A stretch of 64,000 bases of DNA from Xylaria sp. FL1777 (Eukaryota; Ascomycota; Sordariomycetes; Xylariales; Xylariaceae): NCBI GenBank assembly GCA_022578965.1, contig MU400578.1:1-64000 (forward strand), written 5' to 3'. The position numbers and the translations under genes were made by a program. This document shows, in pieces, positions 56,548 to 64,000 of this stretch. Each line of letters begins with the position of its first letter. Position 1 is the stretch's first letter. Below the pieces are notes generated by a model. The model saw only the letters and a list, made by a program, of their open reading frames with translations, was not told the DNA's origin and ran no database searches.

Positions 56548-57344
56548 GGCTGAAAATTATGTTCTTGTCGGTACCAACTCCTCTAGACATCGCAAAGATG
56601 GTCATGTTGGGGTAATATATCAGACAAAAAGCGCCTGTGTAAGAAAGAAATCGTCACCTAGCCGGAGGAGGCGACAAGGCGTTTTCGCACCCTGGCTATG
56701 TGATGTCTACTAGAAATGCGCTGGAATATTAAATGGGTCTAGCCTACCGAAGATGAATAAAGGACCTGTTTAAGCAGCCTATCAGGATGGTACAAATTGC
56801 GATTCAACCTAGGAAGGGCTGTGTAGATGCATGAGCAGGCACTCAAGCCTCATGCAGTAAGTATTTCGTACAGCACACCGTAGCTAAGAGTTAGTTATAG
56901 TACTTAATATTCGATCCTTTGGGAATGATTGGACATGATTGCTTCTTAGGTAGTAGCCGATATAGCGACATGTAATTGGCCTATTGGTGTTCAGAAGATC
57001 GGGGGCTTACAGAGATCGTTCACTACGCACAATACGTGGCCGACTGTCACGTAGGGCGGCCCTCGCCCAATGCTGCCGACGACCATCTCGGAATAGAGGC
57101 AAGAAGATAACGCGCGGGCGCGTTCTATTATGCTCTCTTCAAAAGGAAACATCTCTAGACTCTCACCTGTGCTCGTCGAGGCATCTCCCTCTAAGAGACT
57201 ATCTGCCATTACAGACTAGTGTCTCCTCCATGACCGCCATCTAATGCTTGTCTTGACTGTGCTTCGCGGTCTTGTCCACGGTCACGAAAATCTCCTCTCA
57301 AATACTTCTGAGAATCCTCCGTGGTACACATGTATGTACGGTAG
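56548..57344. other. Intergenic: HET gene promoter side and AAA gene 3' flank
   Basis: About 800 bases of normal composition between the HET start and the AAA stop. Both genes read leftward, so this holds the 3' end of the AAA transcript and the HET promoter. No clear TATA element or other site stands out. A 72-codon minus-strand frame (56991-57209) is listed separately. Confidence 0.6.
56991..57209 (-). CDS. Possible small protein (72 aa), unrecognised
   Basis: An uninterrupted minus-strand frame with balanced, non-repetitive composition (acidic N-terminal part, hydrophobic GPPYVTVGHVLCVVNDL near residues 50-66). An in-frame stop lies just upstream of its ATG, so it does not extend. It could be a small gene, an alternative 3' exon of the AAA gene, or chance. 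I recognise no family. Low confidence. Confidence 0.2.
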   Translation of the reverse strand: MADSLLEGDASTSTGESLEMFPFEESIIERARALSSCLYSEMVVGSIGRGPPYVTVGHVLCVVNDLCKPPIF

Positions 57345-59781
57345 CTATCCTACACCATACGCCTTGAGAGTGGCCCGAAGGGCTCGCAAAGCCCTCCTTC
57401 CGACGTTAATCATGGTAACCAGCCAATCAACCAACTCCGCTTTAAGAACCTGTGCGTCAGCATCACCCTCTCCCTCTTCTACCATGATCCTCGATTCTGC
57501 ATCTGGATGGAATTCATGGGCAAAGCGACGAAACTTGGAAAGTGTGGTGGCGTGAACGGTTGGTCCAGTCCTCCTTATTGCTGCAACGAAGTGAGACAGC
57601 ATAAGAACCCGCTTCACGGCTTTCGCGTTGTCTGCGGACAACATCAGCACCTGGTCCTCGCAGATCGACGCCGCGTTCACGCACAGAGCATGGATATCCG
57701 AGCCGGTGTACCCGTCGGTCATCCTCGCGAGCTTCTTGAAGTCCAGTACGGGGCTCAAACTTTCATCGCGTAGAAAGATTTGAAAGATTCGCTCCCTGCT
57801 TTCTGCAGACGGCATGCCGATATACAACCTTCCCGGGATCCTTCTCAGTACGGCGGCGTCCAGATCCTGTGGGTTATTGGTGGCCAGCAACAGGAACGGG
57901 GGATTCTTCATTCTCTGGAGCCCATCCGAGTCTTGCAAAAATTGGCTGATCATAGATCTCGTCCACGGTTTATCTTCTGCCGTGCGCGTGCGTAAGAATG
58001 CATCTGCCTCATCGATGAAAATGATGCTGGGCGCAACCTTGCAGCCGACAGAGAACAGCGCCTTGACGAACTTCTCGGCTTCTCCGACGTACTTCTGCAA
58101 TATGTCTGCGGCCGATACATGAATCATGACGGACCTCGACTCCTTCGCAAGAACTCTTGCAAGATGAGTCTTTCCGGTTCCAGGAGGGCCATAGAGAACA
58201 GCGCCTTTCGCAGAAGCGTTGCGGAGAATCCCACTGCTATCGGAACTGCTTGAGTGGCATAGATTCACCATTTTTACTATGCTCCTCCTCGACTCGGCAT
58301 CGATGTCAATGTCCTTCCAGGAATCTTTTAAGTTGGCTAGGCGTACGCATAACATTAGCTCCGATATCTTTAACACAACAGCGAATGGATAATAAATGAA
58401 GTAGTCAGGACTCACCAACATCAACTATGAGATCCGCCACTTGCTTTTCCCACTTGTCCCAGTTATTCGCTTTTTTCATTGCTATGTTCTTTGCTGCGTG
58501 GTGTTCGGAGTCTTGTCGCATTTCTTGCTCCTCTTCTTCCATGTTGTCCGAGTCTTCCAAGTATTGAAACCCTACGACATCCTCTATCTGCCTTGCTTCC
58601 CTGGCAGCGTTGCGGATCGCCCTGTGATCTGACAAATTTTCGACTTCGGCTAGACATTGCGCGAGGTAGAAGCTTGGCTCGCCCGTCATGGAATCTCCGA
58701 GCTCGCTGGACAGAACAGTTCCTAACCTGGAATACGGCAACAACATTGAACTTTCTTCTTGTTCCTCTCCATATTCCCTTTGAACCGTTCGGAGCCGTCT
58801 TGTCATCTTTTGTAGTTGATCCACGTAGTAGCGAAGCTGCTGACTACGCGAGTCTGCCTCCATCAGGCTTTTCAAAGCCTCCGACTCATTTGGGACTACG
58901 TAGATGACGTCGGAGATGTCACCAAGCTCCGTTAGCCCGACGACCTCTTCGGGACTTGGCTCATCAGATCCATGTGGCTCTGAAAGTGTTGGGGGGCTCT
59001 CCTGACCACTCAGAATAATCGTAACAGCCGAATCATGGATCTGGCGCCGAACTGATCTTGCTATGTAACGCAGGATGTTCCGCCCCAGCAACCCCTTGGT
59101 GAAGGAAAGCGTGTTTGGGATGTGAAGGATAACGCGATGCGGCGAGGACGTGTGTCTCGTGGATGACTTATAAAAGGCAGCGGTGATGATCTCCTTGAAG
59201 GGGATTGGTATGGAGTCAAGCGGATCGACGTCGAACTCGAACTCGTCGTAGAAATCAGCATCATACTGCTCCAGCAAGACCTCCGGCCAAATCCCATCTT
59301 TCTGGGCCCAATCCTGCTTCTTTTCTCGCCGAGCATAGTGTTCAGCAAGATTCGCCATGTCAGCCATATCTAGCGTAACGAGGTCGGCTTCAAGATCCCT
59401 GGCTAGCGAATGCACGAGGCCGGCGAGAAACCCTCGACTCCCCTCGGGATTGTCCTGTCTCGCCGGAGTCCTGAAGAACAGCGCCTTGTGAGACGCCGAG
59501 GCCGCGACTTCATCTCGGGCAAATGCGTAGAAATCCACATCGATCTCGTATTTGCCATCGCCGTCTTGAAAAATAGAGCTCCTCTGATCGGAGCATATAG
59601 TTTTCGCTTTCTCAACGTGTAATGCTGGGTCGCTTACTGCGAGTTCTTCGGATGTCTTGGCGCAGTTCTTCAGAAACCATGACGGAAGGTCCGTTATGAG
59701 GCCGAGACTGCGGGCCAGGGCTTCTATAGAGCCGTCCAGCAAGTCATCTCCGGACAAATGGGGGCTATCGCGACTGTTCAT
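57345..59781 (-). CDS. AAA+ ATPase, Msp1/ATAD1-like, two exons (785 aa)
   Basis: Exons 59781-58416 and 58336-57345; total 2358 nt, in frame. The C-terminal half is a single AAA+ module: Walker A GPPGTGKT (505-512), pore-loop region KYVGEAEKF (about 537-545), Walker B IIFIDEAD (560-567), sensor-1 region ATNNPQDLDAAVLRR, and GYTGSDIHALC near the sensor-2 helix. The RRIPGR stretch after sensor 1 resembles the RRMPTR of Msp1/ATAD1, enzymes that extract or remodel membrane proteins. Residues 1-455 are not a known domain to me. They look like a diverged N-terminal region (ALFFRTP, VILHIPN), then a charged segment with likely coiled coil (about 305-340) and a Glu-rich stretch (415-421). Start context is CCCAACATGA. 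A tiny upstream frame ends across the start codon. The substrate is unknown; the neighbouring membrane HET protein is one candidate, by proximity only. Confidence 0.88.
58337..58415 (-). other. Intron of the AAA+ gene (79 nt)
   Basis: Begins GTGAGT after ...GTTGATGTTG and ends CGCCTAG, with a CTAAT branch-like word about 18 nt before the end. Splicing joins the two long frames through a GCC (Ala) codon at residue 456. Without it the upstream frame stops after two more codons. Confidence 0.85.
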
Positions 59782-59810
59782 GTTGGGTGGTAGAGATGGA
59801 GAATGTTCAT
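59778..59810 (-). promoter_or_regulatory. Upstream ORF overlapping the AAA+ start codon (ATGA)
   Basis: A 10-codon frame starts at 59810 and its TGA stop (59780-59778) overlaps the ATG of the AAA+ gene by the ATGA arrangement. If the transcript begins upstream of it, such a frame could restrain translation or allow reinitiation. The transcription start is unknown. Confidence 0.4.
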
Positions 59811-60746
59811 CGGCTAGAAGTCAAGACGTGATCGAGAGCCAGACAGACAGACCAGGTAACTCTGGCACGAAGAAACTAGTGTTTCCTCAATCCGGGGGGT
59901 TCACCCATAGGGAACACCATGCTAGCGGTTTGGAACATGCGGCTCGGCGTTTATAGAGCGCGAGGGGGGAAGGGGGGAGCCCGTGTGCATGACGCTCCAG
60001 AGTCTCAGAAACGACCTCGCACCCGACCAGGCGACAACGAGGCAGCCAGCTAGCTGGCTGATGGTGTGAAAGTAGATGCGCCTCCCATTTTCCCTAGGCA
60101 GAACCGAGAGGATGGATCGGCGCCGAACCTCATGCTGTAAATACTACGCCGGGGACGATCGCGATCAGGTTAGCAAGCGGCGGTGCGGGGGAAATGAGGC
60201 GTCCCCGACCTTCATCGGTTGGGGGTCGCGTGTCATCACTTCCCATGATTGGCCGCCCTGATGGATGGTTAACTCCCAATCTAACCTTCATTGCGTCTTC
60301 TGGCGCTCAGCCTGCAGCAGGGCATGTTTAGAGACACGCCCTCGACGGTTTAGTATTGACGCCCTTTCTACACTTGTAGAACGCGTCGATGTAACGAAGG
60401 CGGAGGCGGAAGAAGTGTATATGGTTGTATTTGCTTACCAAGCGCCCTTTGTCGGATGAAAGTGAGTTGGTAATGTTGTCCAAAATGGTTTGTACAGGTT
60501 GTGTTGCCCAATTTCCGACCCCAAAATCTCTCGATCCAATTGCCTATGTGTCTATGTACTAGCTTAGGCACTATTTGGGAATGTAGCATGATGAAAACAA
60601 AGACTACAGCGCTAGCGTCTGTTGACACTATCACAGTATTTCAATATAGTAAACGGTTGCGATCATATCCCAAAGAATCTCATAGAATATAGATCAGTCC
60701 ACAAAGTTGACTTCAATCATAAGTACTTACTAGAGACTAAGGCTAG
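59782..60746. other. Intergenic: AAA+ promoter and 3' flank of the zinc-finger GTPase-like gene
   Basis: Just under 1 kb, normal composition. It contains a G-rich run near 59966-59981 and a perfect 18-base palindrome at 60043-60060. No convincing gene; the open frames here are short and lack family resemblance. Confidence 0.6.
60043..60060. repeat. Perfect 18-base palindrome CAGCCAGCTAGCTGGCTG
   Basis: CAGCCAGCT is followed directly by its reverse complement, about 260 bases upstream of the AAA+ start. It could be a binding site for a dimeric regulator or a chance palindrome. The core GCCAGC recurs as an inverted repeat at 63333-63355 between the two GTPase genes. Confidence 0.6.
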
Positions 60747-62901
60747 CTAGTCGCTGTCCCATACCGCCTTAAGGAGATCCGCAGTAGCCTTACCGAAAGC
60801 ACGAAGTCTCGGCCCCATGGCCGTTGAGTCGGCACTTGCTGCATTACCCCTCACTGGGCTCTTTTGAGACGGGTCGCGTCGACGACCATCCCCATTGTAT
60901 CTCGTCGTGCATTCATGGCCCCCAACGTACTCGATCAAATCATCTCCCTTAGTCCTGAGATAATCACTCAGAGGAGGCTGCACGGTCTCTGATGCGAGGC
61001 CGCCTTTCCCTTTCCACCAACAGACGATATGCAGAGAGTGCTTCTCCGACTCGCATGTAGATCCATCCTTCATGCAGGCCAGGCACATGTTAAAGCTGTC
61101 ATGAAGACAGTCGCAGCAATCTGGCCACATGTCAGTCCGACGACTACCTGCGAAGTCACCTTTGCTTACTCTACAGTAACAGGTGATTACTAATAGGGGT
61201 AATATTCATCAACACTTACGTAAGAAGACTATATCGCAATAGTCGTCGCAGCATGAGCAGGGAATCGAGTCCCAGCCTTGCAAATTCGTTTTGGCGTGAG
61301 ATTTGCAGGAGACGTCCTTGACTTTCTTCTTCTGCATGGATTTCCGGTGTTCCGGCTTGTCGCAAGACTTGCCGGCGTAATAGCAGTCAGAACATAGCAT
61401 GAATGACTCCTGGGATGTGTCTTGGTAGCATTCTTGACATTCTGCGTATACCTAACGATCAGTATGGTAAAACTCAAAAACTGTTCGTAATCAAGACAGG
61501 GAATTCCTCACGGTATACGTCCCCGACGCCACAATTGCCTCTGCATTCGTTGCAGATGAGTTGGAAAGCTGACGAGGGAGGCGCTATCCTCACCCGATGA
61601 TCTCCACTGCGGATCTGACTGACCATCTCCAAGAGCCGGCGTTCATATTCAAGGTAGTCAGCCTTCCTCTGTAATATGGGGGTGCGATCATCTGGAGCTG
61701 CGGAGGCTACCGAGTCTCGCCGCTGGAGGCTCTGGCTGGAGATCCTCTCACGAAGGCGTCCGAGGATGTCCCTTGCAAATACGTCTTGCTCTGGAATTCT
61801 CATGATTCCCGCTCCGCGGCTATACATATCCTTCCAGAACTTGGGTGAGGATAACAGCTCCGCCTCCCGCTTCTCCGCCAACCCCGGCGTCTGTCGCTCA
61901 GCCGCGGTCCATCCGGTAGTGCCTAACACTACTTGTGGCCAAGTTCCAGGGTCTATGAGACTTTTGAAAGTATCAAGACTTCGACGGGTAGAGCCGCGGA
62001 ACCGAGGTTCTCTGATAGGGTGAAGATAGAGAAAAGTAGTGTTCGCGGGGTTTTTACCGGAGCCGTAATAGTTCTCTAACCAAAGTAGAGTTCGCCGTAT
62101 AACCACCTCTATCTCAAGCTCGTTGTCGAAGCCTAGGGTCTCAAGAAGATGGTAATTGTTACCAAGATGCGCCACGAAGTGACTGTCTAAGCCGTTGCTG
62201 CTCCGAGTTGCCCCGTTCGTTCTGTTATGTGTCCTGGTGACAGAAGAAATGAAAGCAGATTTGCCAGAGCCGTGGGGACCCATAACAACCACCAGCACTT
62301 CATCAGGCTTTTGATCATTATTTGCGATATGAATCGCTGGAATCGTTGATAGATCATCCTGATCCGAATCGGGTCCTTCTGCGGGAGGAACGTTTTCAGA
62401 TAATATACCGATCGGTATGGGTGAGTCTGATTCTTCTGGCAAAGTAGACTCCGCGGTCTTCTCATTGAATGGGACTTGAAAATCGGGTCTAACTTGCGTA
62501 AATAATGAACTTGGCTCATAAAGACTTGACGAGGCCCCTATTTGAGACTGCTGGGGGCGTAATGGTAAGGAATCACTTGGAGAGTTTGTCTCTGATATCG
62601 AGGAGACAGTAGTTATTATCGTGTAGGCCTCGTCAGCCGTACTTGATTGTGGTGAGCATGCTGTAGGAATAGGGGTATCATTGACCTGGGTAGACAATGA
62701 TGACCTGTCGAGTGGCATGTGGAAAGGGGGATCATGCTGATTGCTTAGTTCAGAACCCATTGGCGTTTCAGTCATATTCATGATTACCAATTCCGGCTTC
62801 GTGGACGACTTCGCAGGCTCCGAGCCTTGTAGGAAGGCCGCTACTTCATCGTCTAGCTGCTGCTCGTCCGGAGACGACGGATGGCCATTCAGAGAGAACA
62901 T
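60747..62901 (-). CDS. GTPase-like P-loop protein with tandem cysteine-rich ZZ-like tail (670 aa)
   Basis: Three exons: 62901-61512, 61441-61220, 61147-60747; total 2013 nt, in frame. Residues 1-200 are Ser/Thr/Pro-rich and probably disordered. Then comes a P-loop domain: VVVMGPHGSGKSAF (Walker A GPHGSGKS, 208-215), LLETLGFDN (252-260) where GTPases of this class have DTPGFDD, FLYLHPI (290-296), and VVLGTTGW (324-331) in place of the G4 NKxD-type motif. The C-terminus holds two cysteine-rich units resembling ZZ fingers. The first uses C450, C453, C465, C468, C480, C483 and H495. The second uses C525, C528, C548, C551, C559, C562, H574 and H577. The altered switch and G4 positions suggest weak or no GTP hydrolysis. 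The plus-strand neighbour at 63491 is a more canonical relative, read divergently. Function is unknown; a scaffold or signalling role is plausible. Confidence 0.78.
61148..61219 (-). other. Intron 2 of the zinc-finger GTPase-like gene (72 nt)
   Basis: Starts with a perfect GTAAGT and ends TTCGCAG. Splicing creates an Arg codon (residue 538) and joins the two halves of the second cysteine-rich unit, which supports it. Confidence 0.8.
61442..61511 (-). other. Intron 1 of the zinc-finger GTPase-like gene (70 nt)
   Basis: Starts GTGAGG and ends ACGCAG, with CTGAT about 20 nt before the end. An alternative (GTATAC to GTTAG, equally in frame) arises because GTATAC is present at both junctions. The chosen version restores a VYQCQEC finger motif, so I prefer it. 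Confidence 0.6.
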
Positions 62902-63490
62902 AGTAGTTCACTATACGCCGTGTCAAGACCGATTGCGATCGCCAAAATCTTTCAGCAACCTTGAATGACAGAACCAGTATCTATAAACATCATCTTAGAG
63001 AGATCAATGGCACGTCTTCCTTTTCTCCCAACCGTGGGCGCTTTGAGCGGGAGGGCTATACTCATGCAGACTAGTGGCCATATTTCAGCCCTCACGCCAT
63101 TAGTGTGTCTCTAGTGAGGATACTACTTATGACGACCAAGTTCACCAGTATACAACTTTCTTCTAGCCAATGAACACTGAGCTAGACCATCTAGACTCTA
63201 GCCGCAGTGAGGCCGCATGGCCTCCCTCGAGTGATTTATCCTTGAACATACTAACGAATCATTATAAGGCACACACGCGTCGTGATCATTTAGCCCGTGT
63301 TTACGGCTGGGCTTTGTAATCGCGATTGGGATGCCAGCCGGAGGTTGGGGCTGGCGCAGGTAGGCGGATTCAAACCCCAGACACGACGGTGGGGGACAGC
63401 TACTGGGTGGCTTTAAATGTCTCCAAGTCTGTGAATACATGTTATCAGAATCCTGAGGCTGAAATAAAAATACAATGAATAAACTCTGCC
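62902..63490. promoter_or_regulatory. Shared divergent promoter region of the two GTPase-type genes
   Basis: About 590 bases separate the starts of two outward-reading genes, so both promoters must lie here. It includes an inverted repeat GCCAGCC/GGCTGGC at 63333-63355 and a short upstream frame at 63475-63510. No clear TATA box was assigned. Confidence 0.55.
63333..63355. repeat. Inverted repeat GCCAGCC-9-GGCTGGC
   Basis: Seven-base perfect arms (63333-63339 and 63349-63355) with a 9-base loop. It lies about 140 bases upstream of the plus-strand GTPase start and shares the GCCAGC core with the palindrome at 60043-60060. Confidence 0.5.
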
Positions 63491-64000
63491 ATGCTTGGAA
63501 ACTTTGTTGATTCGATTTTCGTTGCACTTCGTCTTGGAATGGATTATTCTCAGAAAATTTCGGCGAACAAGGCTCTTCAGCCTAATCCAAATTCCCTCTA
63601 CGATAGTGATGGAAGCATCGAGGATGTGTTCCTTGCCGTCTTGGGAGTAACTGGAGCAGGCAAAAGTACCTTCGTCTCCCAGTGTTCAGGCCAGCAAGCT
63701 GAGATTGGGGACAGCTTAGAATCATGTAAGTCACCGCGCTTGAATGCAGCTCTGGTAGCTAATAGGTTTCGCATAGGTACCAAAGAAGTCGAAAGTTTCA
63801 CTTTTATGTACTCGAGCGACATCCGGGTCCATCTCGTTGACAGTCCTGGATTTGACGACACCAACAAGTCCGATTCAGACATTCTGAAAGACATCGCCAA
63901 CTGGATGGCTTCCAGCTACAAGGAGAGAAACCAGCTTCTCAGTGGCATTCTTCTGTTACATCGAGTGAGCGATACAAGAATGACTGGAGGTTCGTTACGC
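63491..64000 (+). CDS. AIG1/TrmE-like small GTPase, 5' part, cut by window end
   Basis: Exon 1 is 63491-63725 and exon 2 runs from 63777 past the window end; 153 residues are visible. The P-loop is VLGVTGAGKSTF (G1) and the switch-II motif is HLVDSPGFDDT (G3), followed by GILLLHRVSDTRMTGGS, typical of a large class of fungal P-loop GTPases that resemble AIG1/septin-like G domains. The start may instead be the in-frame ATG at 63539 (context GGAATGG), since a 12-codon upstream frame (63475-63510) overlaps the first ATG. It is divergent from, and apparently related to, the degenerate GTPase-like gene on its left. The G4 and later parts lie outside the window, so completeness cannot be judged. 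Confidence 0.82.
   Translation, partial: MLGNFVDSIFVALRLGMDYSQKISANKALQPNPNSLYDSDGSIEDVFLAVLGVTGAGKSTFVSQCSGQQAEIGDSLESCKSPRLNAALVANRFRIGTKEVESFTFMYSSDIRVHLVDSPGFDDTNKSDSDILKDIANWMASSYKERNQLLSGILLLHRVSDTRMTGGSLR
63726..63776 (+). other. Intron of the small GTPase gene (51 nt)
   Basis: Begins GTAAGT, contains a GCTAAT branch word and ends CATAG. Removal joins GAATCAT to GTACCAAAG in frame and leads directly into the G3-bearing exon. Confidence 0.85.

Noticed and set aside
56171..56713. Plus-strand 180-codon frame
   Set aside because: Antisense to the 5' part of the HET gene and its flank. The HET frame has clear conserved motifs; this one has none.
58405..58424. Extension of the AAA+ second frame up to position 58424 as an independent gene start
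   Set aside because: It begins at a TTG inside exon 1 and runs through a well-formed intron. Splicing gives one in-frame 785-residue protein.
63345..63390. tRNA-like T-arm word (GGATTCAAACCCC, or its complement) in the divergent promoter
   Set aside because: No acceptor, D or anticodon arms of matching spacing could be drawn on either strand.
1..64000. CRISPR arrays, telomere repeats, bacterial-type promoters or terminators
   Set aside because: No regularly spaced direct repeats and no TTAGGG arrays were seen, and the gene structure is eukaryotic.

Overview
The window reads as nuclear DNA of a filamentous ascomycete (Pezizomycotina) with strong repeat-induced point mutation (RIP). Three things suggest this. 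A block of about 53.6 kb is almost pure A/T and has no usable reading frame. Copies of the same repeat in it differ by C/T and G/A transitions. It gives way to ordinary mixed-composition DNA whose genes have short fungal introns (51-79 nt, GT..AG, CTAAT-like branch points) and encode HET-domain, AAA+ and P-loop GTPase proteins. I cannot name the species.

Region 1 (1-53.6 kb) is a graveyard of LTR retrotransposons. I aligned long terminal repeats by eye and could place five elements with both LTRs, equal LTR lengths and target-site duplications. Element C (143-44245, LTR 208 bp) is the oldest host. Element A (6192-41578, LTR 285 bp) is inserted in C. Three elements are inserted in A: B (6264-21225, LTR 305 bp, landing inside A's own left LTR), E (22099-27698, LTR 219 bp) and F (31972-39832, LTR 193 bp). 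Element D (45297-53141, LTR 236 bp) lies outside the stack. Without its guests A is about 6.9 kb and C about 8.7 kb, both normal sizes. Decayed gag zinc-knuckle (in A) and integrase/chromodomain (in D) remnants point to Ty3/Gypsy-type elements. No gene in this block is intact.

Region 2 (53.6-64 kb) is a compact gene cluster. In order: a membrane-anchored HET-domain protein (minus strand), an AAA+ ATPase of the Msp1/ATAD1-like type (minus strand, two exons), a P-loop GTPase-like protein with a tandem cysteine-rich ZZ-like tail (minus strand, three exons), and, divergently, the 5' part of a canonical AIG1/TrmE-like small GTPase (plus strand, cut by the window end).

HET domains trigger allorecognition cell death in fungi, and P-loop signalling proteins are common partners in such loci. 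A joint role in self/non-self recognition or stress signalling is therefore reasonable, but it is inferred from gene content and proximity only. The genes show no sign of RIP despite lying within a few hundred bases of the mutated block.
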